A DNA stretch of 64,000 nucleotides from Dakarella massiliensis (GTDB lineage Bacteria; Pseudomonadota; Gammaproteobacteria; Burkholderiales; Burkholderiaceae_F), in contig NZ_CVTY01000006.1 of NCBI RefSeq assembly GCF_001182045.1, positions 1-64,000 on the forward strand. Reading direction: 5' to 3'. Made by a program: the position numbers and the translations under genes. The notes below the pieces were generated by a model. The model searched no databases. It was given only the letters and a program-made list of their open reading frames with translations, and was not told the origin of the DNA. Positions 46,275 to 54,649 of this stretch are shown here, one piece after another (position 1 is the first letter of the stretch; each line of letters begins with the position of its first letter).

Positions 46275-48204
46275 ATGAAAACGGGAAAGGGAGCGGGAGC
46301 CCCTTCACGCCGAACTCGCCGGACGGGAGAAAAAACGGCTGCAAAGAAGAAACGGGTGACCGCGGCACGGATGCCGCGCGCCCCGAAAACGGAAGCGGAG
46401 CGTCTGCGGGACGCGGCCGCAGCCCTCGCGTACCTGAAAGACGCCCCGAAGCATCTCGTCTTCACGGGGCCTGTCGGCGCTGGAAAGACATCGATCGCGA
46501 GCGGCACGGCGGTGCTTCTCGCGCGGCTTGGGAAACGCGTGCTTCTCGTCAGCATGGATCCGGACATGAATCTCGCGGAGCTCTTCAATGAGCCGATCGG
46601 GAGCTCCGTCACCCCGATTCAATCCGTTCCAGGTCTCTCCGCCCTCGAACTGAACCCCAGGAAAACCGCGGACCTCTATCGGAAAAAGGTGCTGCGGCCG
46701 ATGAAGGGGTTCCTTTCGGAAACGACGTTTGCCGCGATCACGGAGCAGCTTTTCGGGACGGACACCGAGGAAATCGCGTGCTTTGACCGCTTTACGGCGC
46801 TCAGAACCGACCCCCGGATCGAGGGGCCGTTTGATCACGTGATTCTCGACACGGCTCCTTCCGCTCACACGATCCGGTACCTCGGGATCCCGGCCGCGTG
46901 GAATCAGTTTTTTGAGCGGCGTCCGGACGGTCAGGCGTCTATCGCCCTCACCGCCGGTCTCGGACAGTCCCGCACGCTTTATGACGAAACACTCCAGACA
47001 CTGAAGGACCCGCAATCAACCCGCCTTATTCTCACGGCGACGCTCTCACGCGGACCGATCCGGGAGACCGCGAGGCTCGCGGAGGAGTATTCGGACGCTG
47101 GACTTCGGAACCTCTCCCTTGTCCTCAACGCCGAGATGGAGAAGACCTCAGGAGAGGAAGGAACGCTTGACGCCGCGGTGTTCAGGCGTCAGCGGCAGGT
47201 CCTTCGGTCGCTTCCCAAGGCACTTTCCAGCCTCCCCCCGGACTGTGCTTCCGCTGCAGTCCCGGAGGGCCGCGGGCGCTGACGCTCTTCAGGGGATTTT
47301 CCGCTGGGGCACGCGGCCCCCGGAACCGAAACCCACCGCCTGGTACCCGAGCACGAAGACGCTCGCTACACTCGTACGTGAACTCCATGACGCGGGGCCT
47401 GGTCTCATCCTGCTGATCGGCAAACGCTCGGTCGGGAAGACAACGCTTGCCGCCGCGATCGCGCTGCGGCTCGCGGCGGAAGGGGAAGATGTTCACTTTG
47501 TAACGACAGACCCCGCGGCGCTGAAGGCCTCTGACCTCGGGGATCCCATCCCGACGCTTGAAATCACCCCCGTGGATCCGAAGAAGGAAACCGAACGCTA
47601 CCGGGCTCTTGTCCTCAGGACCGCCGGGCAGTCGATGACAAAAGAAGAGAAACGGCTCCTTGAAGAGGATCTTAAAGCCCCGTGGGCTGAGGAAACCGCG
47701 GTTTTTTACGCGGTGTCACACTTCTTCCAGGAAGCGGAAAAGCGGTTCCTCGTGATGGATACCGCGCCGGAAGGCCATACGCTTCTTCTCATCGACGCCG
47801 CGGACACCTATCACCGGAACGCCGCGAACCGCCTTGGGACCGAGCGGACATTCCGTACGCCGCTTGAGTTCCTGCAGGAACCGGCGCTGACCCGAGCGAT
47901 CTTCGTCACGCGCGCGGAACCCTCCGCGCTCCGGGAAACTAAGTTTCTGAAGGACGACCTGAAGCGGGCTGGGATCGCTCCCTGGGCCTATATCGTGAAC
48001 GGGAGCCTCGCGGCCGCGGGTCCCATGTCCCCGATTCTCAAAGTCTGGGCGGCCGCGGAAGAGCCCCTCTTCACCCGGGTCGCCGCGAATACGAGGCGCT
48101 ATGCCGTGGTGCCGCTTGAAAGCGAAAAGCTGATCACCGCCGAGCAGCTCCTCAAACTCACGGAAGCGGAAGAAGAGGAAGAACCGGAAACCCCGCAAAG
48201 CTGA
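46275..48204 (+). pseudogene. Divergent ArsA-type ATPase without ArsD domain, frameshifted
   Basis: About 642 residues when one base is removed. A 45-residue basic leader (Lys/Arg-rich) replaces ArsD. The first P-loop is degenerate in ArsA terms, FTGPVGAGKTS, lacking the signature lysine of GKGGVGKT, and the second is LIGKRSVGKTTL. LDTAPSAHTIRYL and MDTAPEGHTLLL are kept. All three metalloid cysteine positions are lost (for example KAPWAEETAV for SPCTEEIAV). One extra C in the run at 47234-47239 breaks the frame after LRSLPKALSSLP. With five C residues it reads SLPRTVLPLQSRRAAGADAL, as in relatives. ATG 46275 is preferred over TTG 46248 because of GGAGAG. A stop before the second domain would leave a half-size ATPase. 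Confidence 0.78.
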
Positions 48205-48242
48205 TCAAACGACGCCAGAGATCAATCCGGTCATCAAAAGCC

Positions 48243-48277
48243 TTGCGGTTTTAAACATATTCACTAAAATGCATATG
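48243..48277 (+). promoter_or_regulatory. arsR promoter with ArsR-like operator
   Basis: A -35 TTGCGG (48243-48248), 16-base spacer and -10 TAAAAT (48265-48270) overlap an inverted repeat CATAT-N12-ATATG (48256-48277). This shape and its overlap with the -10 box resemble the operator that the ArsR repressor binds upstream of arsR. It lies about 62 bases before the arsR start. Confidence 0.55.
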
Positions 48278-48338
48278 ACTTCTGGCACCGCGCGTGTCAG
48301 AAGTGTTGATTCCGACTCTTACTGTTTTCCGGCACACC

Positions 48339-48695
48339 ATGATTCTCCTTCTCACCCCGCTTCAGCTTTTCAAGACGCTTTCTGACGACACGCGTCTCAG
48401 CATCGTGCTGCTTCTCCGCGAGATGGGAGAACTCTGTGTCTGCGATATCGGCGCGGCGCTTGACGCCCCGCAGCCAAAGATCTCGCGTCACCTTGGGATG
48501 CTGCGGGACGCGGGGCTGCTTCGGGATCGGAAGGAAGGCAAGTGGGTGCATTACCGGCTTTCGCCCCAGATGCCCGCCTGGGCCGCGCGGGTGATTGAGG
48601 AAGCCTGGGAAGCGGATCGGACCGCGGCGCGGAATCTCGCTGCCAAACTCACTTCGGGAAACGGCACCGCGGACGGCAAGTCCTTCTGCTTATAA
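48339..48695 (+). CDS. arsR: Arsenic-responsive repressor ArsR
   Basis: A 118-residue winged-helix repressor of the ArsR/SmtB family, nearly the length of the E. coli plasmid/chromosomal protein. It has LFKTLSDDTRLSIVLLLRE, the metalloid-sensing site ELCVCD (two cysteines in the alpha-3 helix), and the DNA-recognition helix PQPKISRHLGMLRDAGLL followed by GKWVHYRLSP. It would repress the operon and release DNA on binding As(III) or Sb(III). ATG 48339 aligns with the family start, and an upstream GTG 48294 would add 15 unsupported residues. It separates the two metalloid-blind ArsA paralogues from the canonical ArsDA and ArsB. Confidence 0.92.
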   Translation: MILLLTPLQLFKTLSDDTRLSIVLLLREMGELCVCDIGAALDAPQPKISRHLGMLRDAGLLRDRKEGKWVHYRLSPQMPAWAARVIEEAWEADRTAARNLAAKLTSGNGTADGKSFCL

Positions 48696-48744
48696 AAATT
48701 TTACTCATTCATATCTGTTTTAACGAATATATACGGAGAACGCC

Positions 48745-50925
48745 ATGAAGAAGCTCACGGTTTTTGACCCGGCGATGTGCTGCAGCACCGGGGTCTGCGG
48801 TCCGGATCCGGATCAGGCGCTGATTGATTTCGCGTCGGATTTCGACTGGCTGAAAGCGCATGGCGTCCCGGCTGAGCGCTGGAATCTCGCGAATCAGCCG
48901 ATGGCGTTTGTCCTGAACCACAAGGCATCCGCGTTTCTGAAGGCGAAGGGGTCTGACGCCCTCCCCCTCATCCTGGTCGATAACGAAGAACGGCTTTCGG
49001 GGCGCTATCCGACGCGGAGCGAACTCTCCGAATGGTTTGGCATCCCCCTCACCGCCTGCGAGCGGGCGCGGGAGCTTGAGAAAACCACCGGCATTTCGTC
49101 CGCCGCGGTCTGCGGTCCGGACTGCGGCTGCGGGGGGAAAGCGAAGCCGGCATCCGAGCCGACTCTGAAAGAAACCGTTGACGGGCTGAAGTTCCTTGAA
49201 AACGCGCCGCATACCCTCTTCTTCACGGGGAAAGGCGGTGTTGGGAAGACCTCGGTCGCGGCGGCTTCCGCGGTCGCTCTCGCGGGTCTCGGGAAACGGG
49301 TGCTTCTCGTGAGCACGGATCCCGCGTCCAACGTCTCCCAGGTCTTCGGGCAGCCGATCGGGAATCAGGTGACCGGTATCCAGTCGGTCCCCGGTCTCTC
49401 CGCGATTGAGATTGATCCGCAGGCGGCCGCCGCGTACCGCGAGAAACTGATTCAACCGATCCGGGGGCTGCTCCCGGATGAAACGGTCGCCTCGATCACG
49501 GAGCAGCTTTCCGGTGCCTGCACGACAGAAATCGCGGCGTTTGACGAATTTACGGGGCTTCTTACGGACCCCGAGGTGACCTCTCAGTACGACCACATTC
49601 TCTTTGACACCGCGCCGACCGGGCACACGATCCGGCTTCTTGAGCTCCCCGGGGCCTGGAGCCAGTATCTCGACGCGAACCCGAATGGGACCTCGTGCCT
49701 CGGGCCCGTGTCAGGGCTTGATAAACAGCGGAGCCAATACGCGGCCGCGGTCCGGTCGCTCTCAGACCCCGCGGAGACGCGCCTCGTCCTTGTCGCCCGC
49801 GCCCATCGGGCGTCGATCCGGGAGGCGGCGAGGACTTCTGAGGAACTCGCCGGAATCGGGATCAAAAATCAGTATCTGGTGCTGAACGGCGTGATGCCGG
49901 CGACAGACTCCGCTTCAGGAGAGCTCGCTCAGAGTGTGTGCCTCCGGGAGCGGAAAGCGATATCCGAGATCCCGGAGCCGCTTAAAAGCCTCCCCCGCGA
50001 CACCCTCTTCCTTAAACCCCGGAATATGGTTGGCGTGGAGGCGCTTCGCACGCTCTTTATAAAGAATAGTGAGAGCAAAGCGGAAAACACCGCGTTCACA
50101 CCCCCGGAACCGAAGCCGCTCTCCGATCTGATCGCCGGGCTCACGGGCATGGGCCACGGTCTCATCATGCTAATGGGGAAGGGCGGTGTCGGCAAAACCA
50201 CGATGGCAGCCGCGATCGCGGCACGTCTCGCGAAGATGGGGTACGACGTGCATCTCTCAACCTCAGACCCCGCGGCCCACGTGGACGCGGCGCTAGCGGG
50301 CTCCGTTCCCGGCCTCACCGTGTCCCGGATTGATCCCGTGAAGGAAACGGAGAATTACCGGGCCCTAGTCCTGAAGACTCAGGGCGCGGGGCTCGATGAC
50401 GCTGGGAAGAAGCTCCTTGAAGAAGACCTCCGATCCCCCTGCACGGAAGAGATCGCGGTTTTCCAGGCGTTCTCGCGCGTGATCCGGGAGGCGGATAAAC
50501 GGTTCGTCGTGATGGATACCGCGCCGACCGGGCACACGCTCCTGCTGCTCGACGCCGCGGGGGCTTACCACCGGGAGGTTGTCCGGAAGATGGGGGAGAC
50601 GGGAAGCGACACCACACCGCTCTCGCTTCTTCAGAACCCCGATATGACCCGCGTCATCATCGTGACGCTCCCTGAAACCACGCCGGTGCTTGAGGCAAAG
50701 GGCCTCGAAGCGGACCTCAGGCGGGCGGGGATCACCCCCTGGGGCTATATCGTGAATGACAGTCTCGCGGCCGCGGATCCGGAGTCCCCGCTTCTGAGAA
50801 AACGGGCTGCGTCTGAGCTTCCTCTGATCCGGGAAATTGAGTCGGAGTCTCCCCGGACCGCGATCGTGCCGCTTCAGACAGACGAACCAGTTGGGGTTGA
50901 GAAGCTCCTCGCTCTCACCCGGTAA
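48745..50925 (+). CDS. arsA: Canonical ArsD-ArsA fusion: arsenite chaperone and pump ATPase
   Basis: A 726-residue fusion. The ArsD part has FDPAMCCSTGVCG with cysteines 12, 13 and 18, and a Cys-rich linker VCGPDCGCGGK. Two ArsA halves follow with GKGGVGKTS (about 160) and GKGGVGKTT (about 477), and DTAPTGHT in both halves. All three metalloid-site cysteines are present: LSGACTTEIAAF (about 258), TSCLGP (about 317) and SPCTEEIAVF (about 564). ArsD hands As(III) to ArsA, which drives export through ArsB. It starts 49 bases after arsR with GGAGAAC before the ATG and is followed by arsB. This copy is complete. Confidence 0.93.
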   Translation: MKKLTVFDPAMCCSTGVCGPDPDQALIDFASDFDWLKAHGVPAERWNLANQPMAFVLNHKASAFLKAKGSDALPLILVDNEERLSGRYPTRSELSEWFGIPLTACERARELEKTTGISSAAVCGPDCGCGGKAKPASEPTLKETVDGLKFLENAPHTLFFTGKGGVGKTSVAAASAVALAGLGKRVLLVSTDPASNVSQVFGQPIGNQVTGIQSVPGLSAIEIDPQAAAAYREKLIQPIRGLLPDETVASITEQLSGACTTEIAAFDEFTGLLTDPEVTSQYDHILFDTAPTGHTIRLLELPGAWSQYLDANPNGTSCLGPVSGLDKQRSQYAAAVRSLSDPAETRLVLVARAHRASIREAARTSEELAGIGIKNQYLVLNGVMPATDSASGELAQSVCLRERKAISEIPEPLKSLPRDTLFLKPRNMVGVEALRTLFIKNSESKAENTAFTPPEPKPLSDLIAGLTGMGHGLIMLMGKGGVGKTTMAAAIAARLAKMGYDVHLSTSDPAAHVDAALAGSVPGLTVSRIDPVKETENYRALVLKTQGAGLDDAGKKLLEEDLRSPCTEEIAVFQAFSRVIREADKRFVVMDTAPTGHTLLLLDAAGAYHREVVRKMGETGSDTTPLSLLQNPDMTRVIIVTLPETTPVLEAKGLEADLRRAGITPWGYIVNDSLAAADPESPLLRKRAASELPLIREIESESPRTAIVPLQTDEPVGVEKLLALTR

Positions 50926-51036
50926 TCCGACGGACGGCCGAAGGTCGGACCTTAGTCTCCGGCCCGGCCGCGCCGCTTTTCCGCTTTCCTCCTTCCCCTG
51001 CAGGCAGCCGCCGGCTGCCTGTGGACAGAGCTCATC

Positions 51037-52321
51037 ATGCTTACCGCTCTCGCGATCTTTATCCTCACTCTCACGCTCGTTATCTGGCAGCCGCGCGGTC
51101 TCGGCATCGGCTGGAGCGCGTCGCTTGGCGCTCTCCTCGCCCTTCTGACCGGAACGGTGCATCTGGCCGATATCCCGGCGGTCTGGCAAATCGTCTGGAA
51201 CGCGACCGGAGCCTTTGTGGCGGTGATTCTCATCAGTCTCCTTCTCGACGCCTCCGGATTCTTTGAGTGGGCTGCGCTTCACGTCGCGCGATGGGGAGGC
51301 GGCCGGGGCACGTGCCTCTTCACGCTCATCATTCTCCTTGGGGCCGCGGTGGCGGCGCTTTTTGCGAACGACGGCGCGGCGCTCATCCTGACCCCGATCG
51401 TGATCGCGATGCTCACGTCGCTCGGATTCGGGAAAAAATCCACAATCGCTTTTGTCATGGCGGCGGGCTTCATCGCGGATACCGCGAGCCTCCCGCTCAT
51501 CGTCTCGAACCTCGTAAACATTGTCTCCGCGGATTTCTTCAGCCTCGGCTTTTCGGAATACGCCTCGGTCATGGTGCCGGTGGACCTCGCGTCGATCGCG
51601 GCGTCGCTCGCCGTGCTCCATTTTTTCTACAGGAAAGACATCCCTGCGGCTTATGCCCCAGAGAAACTCGCGTCACCCGCTTCCGCGATCCGGGACCGCG
51701 GCACCTTTTACACGGGCTGGGCGGTGCTTCTCCTGCTTCTTGCCGGGTTCTTCATTCTTGAGCCGCTCGGGGTCCCGGTGAGCGCGGTGGCGGCCGCGGG
51801 CGCGCTTACTCTTTTCGCCGCGGCGCTCCGGGGCCGCGTGATTGACACCGTCCGGGTGCTGAAGAACGCCCCCTGGCAGATCGTCACCTTTTCACTCGGT
51901 ATGTATCTCGTGATTTATGGGCTCCGGAACGCGGGGCTTACGGAGCTGCTCGCCTCCTCCCTCTCGCGCCTCTCAGACTCCGGGGTGTGGGGCGCGGCGC
52001 TCGGGACTGGGTTTCTTTCCGCTTTTCTCTCCTCTCTGATGAACAACATGCCGACCGTCCTCGTCGGAGCCCTTTCCATTGATGGCGGCACAGCGTCCGG
52101 GATCATCCGGGAAGCGATGATTTACGCGAACGTGATCGGATGCGACCTCGGCCCGAAGATCACCCCGATCGGAAGCCTCGCGACACTCCTCTGGCTTCAC
52201 GTGCTTTCTGAAAAGGGGATCCGGATCCACCTGGGGCTTCTATTTCAAAATGGGGATCGTGATGACGCTCCCCGTGCTCTTCGCGGCGCTCTCAGTTCTC
52301 GCGCTGAGACTCTCGATCTGA
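51037..52321 (+). pseudogene. arsB: ArsB arsenite permease with a one-base frameshift near the end
   Basis: A membrane permease of about 427 residues when corrected, matching ArsB length (429 in E. coli). Motifs: [51 protein letters not shown] and [22 protein letters not shown]. Near the end, the run GGGG at 52233-52236 has one G too many. With three G residues the frame continues [20 protein letters not shown] and ends LRLSI at 52321, as in ArsB. As sequenced, it instead continues to 52356 with a non-homologous tail. Most of the protein is unaffected, so function may be kept or the base may be an error. It is the last gene of the ars cluster. Confidence 0.88.
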
Positions 52322-52512
52322 CTTCTTTCCGGCCGGGTTTTCAGCCCCCGTTATGAAATATGCGAATAGTGAATATGAAATAGCCGGACCGCGGGGTTAT
52401 TTTTTGCGGATCAGATTTCTGACACGCCGTAAAAATCGGATTCTGAACCTCGGAAACACGGAGGTCTCAGCCGATTCAGATCAAAAAAATGAACGCAAAA
52501 ATCGGTTCGCTA
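52322..52512. other. Spacer between arsB and the sRNA promoter
   Basis: About 190 bases with no gene and no strong terminator for arsB recognised. It is AT-rich near the end. Confidence 0.3.
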
Positions 52513-52541
52513 TTGACACTCAGTATGAATAAAACTACTAT
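52513..52541 (+). promoter_or_regulatory. Near-consensus sigma-70 promoter of a candidate small RNA
   Basis: The -35 TTGACA (52513-52518) matches the consensus exactly. A 17-base spacer separates it from the -10 TACTAT (52536-52541). The predicted start is near 52548. No ORF with a ribosome-binding site follows, and a strong terminator lies 230-260 bases on. Confidence 0.75.
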
Positions 52542-52547
52542 TACAGA

Positions 52548-52806
52548 TGTAGTACCAAGGGCGTTCCGCAGAGTGGTGTCTGCACAGGGGCCCGCCCGGA
52601 TGCTGGTGCGAGAGAAGGGGCTGTGTGGTGTTTTGCTCCTTAACCTTTGATGCGGTTGTTCATAGCTTCTTTTCTCCGCCGGCACATTTAGTAACCTGTA
52701 GTTCTTGTATGCCTTGTGAGACTGCTGGCTTGTACTGCTTGGTACCCTGCAGTGATTGGCCCCTTTCAAAGTCCGCCGGATCTTCAGATCCCGCGGACCT
52801 TTTTTT
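52548..52806 (+). ncRNA. Candidate small RNA of about 260 nt
   Basis: The segment is bounded by a near-perfect promoter and a strong rho-independent terminator. It shows internal pairing: GCAGA/TCTGC (52568-52583) near the 5' end and a long-range GGGGCC (52587-52592) with GGCCCC (52758-52763) that could close a large bulged structure. Frames inside it lack a ribosome-binding site and have no recognisable product. I could not match it to RNase P, tmRNA, 4.5S or 6S RNA by eye, though the long closed hairpin recalls 6S-like architecture. It lies between arsB and the pst operon and may be regulatory for either, or independent. Confidence 0.55.
52771..52806 (+). terminator. Rho-independent terminator of the candidate small RNA
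   Basis: Stem GTCCGC-C-GGATC pairs with GATCC-C-GCGGAC around a TTCA loop and is followed by seven T residues (52800-52806). Confidence 0.85.
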
Positions 52807-53007
52807 CCTTGTCGGGAAGACACCGGGCGAGTCGATATTCCAAAAAGTCATATCGCTCCGAAAACTGTCACCCGAAACACAGAAAAAGAAATCCCCCGAC
52901 GGGTTAAACCGGGTCATTAAAACGGATTTTCTTGAATAAAGTCAAAATTTTTACCGCTTTCCGCAGGACCCCTGTCTTTTTTTGTTTTTTCAGCGCATAA
53001 TATCGCT

Positions 53008-53229
53008 ATTCCTAAACGGAATAATGACGAAAAGCCTCCGGCAGCCTCTCCCGCTTCTCCTTGGGGGTGCCTGCGAATCTGGCTTCGGGTCCGTCCGGCT
53101 CAGGGGTTCTCCCGCTCCTCAGCGATTCCGTTTCGGTTGTTCTGCGACGAGTAATCCTCTAAAGGGCTCGCACCTTTAAAGATTCTCTCTTTTATTACAC
53201 CGGACGGTCACTACCCGTCCGGTTTTTTT
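53008..53229 (+). ncRNA. Possible second short transcript
   Basis: A -10-like CATAAT at 52996-53001 (weak -35) precedes a stretch of about 220 bases ending in a strong terminator. A hairpin TAAAGG/CCTTTA lies near 53160-53178. A small frame (ATG 53023) is open for 51 codons but is Arg/Leu/Gly-rich and not protein-like. It may be a small RNA or a short leader. Support is weaker than for the transcript at 52548. Confidence 0.35.
53199..53229 (+). terminator. Rho-independent terminator without an upstream gene
   Basis: Perfect 8-bp stem CCGGACGG/CCGTCCGG with a 7-base loop followed by seven T residues. No protein gene ends before it on this strand. Confidence 0.85.
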
Positions 53230-53365
53230 CTGCAGGGTTCCCGGCGCTGACCGACCCCTTTTGCCCGATCTCTTTTCAGTTCCGCACTACGGATTAACGG
53301 CAATCCGGTCTACAGCAGACGATCAAAACAGGCTTATTTCAGCCGTTTTTACGCAGAAACCGTGT

Positions 53366-53410
53366 TTGTCATCATTCTGTCATGAAAAATTCATGTACAC
53401 GTCATGAATT
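53366..53410 (+). promoter_or_regulatory. Tandem Pho boxes of the pst operon
   Basis: Four repeats GTCAT, GTCAT, TTCAT, GTCAT start at 53368, 53379, 53390 and 53401, exactly 11 bases apart. This is the direct-repeat pattern bound by phosphorylated PhoB, here two adjacent Pho boxes. A possible -10 (AATAAT, 53425-53430) follows. The pst genes should therefore be induced by phosphate starvation. Confidence 0.85.
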
Positions 53411-53451
53411 CGCAACAGGGTTGAAATAATCGCCTCGTAGTATGCAGGGTA

Positions 53452-53484
53452 CCGGGATGGAAGTGAAGAGTTGTCCCATCCCGG
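53452..53484 (+). other. Hairpin in the pstS 5' leader
   Basis: Perfect 9-bp stem CCGGGATGG/CCATCCCGG with a 15-base loop, 34 bases upstream of the pstS ATG. It may stabilise the transcript or modulate translation. Confidence 0.45.
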
Positions 53485-53517
53485 CCTTCCATTTTTCAAT
53501 TGATTGCATACTCGAAA

Positions 53518-54567
53518 ATGATCACTCTCAAGCCGTTCAAAGCTGTCACTCTCGCCGCCCTTATCGCTGCCTCGACGCTCGCCGTCGCGCACGCTTCCAC
53601 GATTACCGGTGCCGGCGCTTCGTTCCCCTACCCCGTCTACGCCAAGTGGGCTTCTGACTACAAGGCTGCTACCGGTAACCAGGTGAACTATCAGTCCATC
53701 GGCTCCGGCGGCGGTCAGCGCCAGATTATCGCGGGTACCGTTGACTTCGGCGCTTCTGACGATCCGATGTCCCCCGCTGAACTGGAAAAGCATAAGCTCG
53801 TTCAGTTCCCGGCTGTTATCGGCGGCGCGGTTCCGGTTGTGCATATCGCCGGTGTCAAGGCTGGCCAGCTCCGCCTGACCGGCCCCGTTCTCGCCGACAT
53901 CTACCTCGGCAAGATCAAGATGTGGAATGACGCCCAGATCACGAAGCTGAACCCGGGCCTCAAGCTCCCGGCCTCTCCGATCGTCGTGATCCACCGCGCT
54001 GACGGTTCCGGCACCACGTTCCTCTGGACCGACTACCTCTCCCAGGTCTCCGCTGACTGGAAGTCCAAGGTCGGTGCCGGCAAGGCTGTGAAGTGGCCGG
54101 TGGGCCAGGGTGGCAAGGGCAACGAAGGTGTTGCCGCTTACGTCGGTCAGCTGAATAACTCGATCGGTTACGTCGAATACGCTTACGCGAAGCAGAACCA
54201 CCTCGCCTGGACCCAGCTCCAGAATAAGGCGGGCAAGTTCCTGCAGCCGTCCGGTGACGCCTTCGCTGCCGCCGCCTCCAACGCCAAGTGGAACAGCGTG
54301 AAGGGCATGGGCGTGTCGCTCGCGAACACCGACGGTGCCAAGTCCTGGCCGATCACCTCCGCTACCTTCGTCCTCCTGCAGCAGACCCAGACGAAGCCTG
54401 ATCAGGGCCGCGCCGTCCTGAACTTCTTCGACTGGTCCTGGAAGCACGGCGGCAAGGCTGCTGAAAAGCTCGACTACGTGCCGCTGCCCGCTGCTGTCAC
54501 GACCCGCATCCGCGCGATCTGGAAGTCGGACCTCAAGGCTGCTGACGGAAAGCCGCTGGTGAAGTAA
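53518..54567 (+). CDS. pstS: Periplasmic phosphate-binding protein PstS
   Basis: A 349-residue solute-binding protein with a Sec signal ([17 protein letters not shown], cleavage after VAHA). Phosphate-site motifs are clear: [14 protein letters not shown] at the mature start, [35 protein letters not shown] and [14 protein letters not shown]. It captures phosphate in the periplasm for PstCAB. ATG 53518 was chosen because it begins the signal peptide, while an upstream TTG at 53500 is not needed. It is the first gene of pstS-pstC-pstA-pstB behind tandem Pho boxes, and an intergenic hairpin after it should raise its level over the other subunits. Confidence 0.95.
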   Translation: MITLKPFKAVTLAALIAASTLAVAHASTITGAGASFPYPVYAKWASDYKAATGNQVNYQSIGSGGGQRQIIAGTVDFGASDDPMSPAELEKHKLVQFPAVIGGAVPVVHIAGVKAGQLRLTGPVLADIYLGKIKMWNDAQITKLNPGLKLPASPIVVIHRADGSGTTFLWTDYLSQVSADWKSKVGAGKAVKWPVGQGGKGNEGVAAYVGQLNNSIGYVEYAYAKQNHLAWTQLQNKAGKFLQPSGDAFAAAASNAKWNSVKGMGVSLANTDGAKSWPITSATFVLLQQTQTKPDQGRAVLNFFDWSWKHGGKAAEKLDYVPLPAAVTTRIRAIWKSDLKAADGKPLVK

Positions 54568-54575
54568 TTCACTAT

Positions 54576-54623
54576 CCGCCCCTGAGACCGACCCGTATCT
54601 GTCGGACCCTCAGGGGCGGTTTT
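54576..54623 (+). terminator. Attenuating terminator between pstS and pstC
   Basis: Perfect 11-bp stem CCGCCCCTGAG/CTCAGGGGCGG with an inner hairpin ACCGAC/GTCGG-type loop, followed by TTTT. It probably limits read-through so that the binding protein is made in excess. Confidence 0.8.
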
Positions 54624-54649
54624 CCGTATCTGGCTCTTCTCTCATCTCT

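Noticed and set aside
50365-51621. Minus-strand frame of 418 codons opposite the end of arsA and start of arsB
   Set aside because: Very Arg/Glu/Asp-rich, crosses two real genes, and has no motif.
52625-52939. Plus-strand frame of 104 codons across the small-RNA terminator
   Set aside because: It runs through a strong terminator, lacks a ribosome-binding site and has cysteine/proline-rich unstructured content.
53452-53484. Riboswitch in the pstS leader
   Set aside because: Only one simple 9-bp hairpin is visible. No known riboswitch core is recognisable, and the Pho boxes already explain control.
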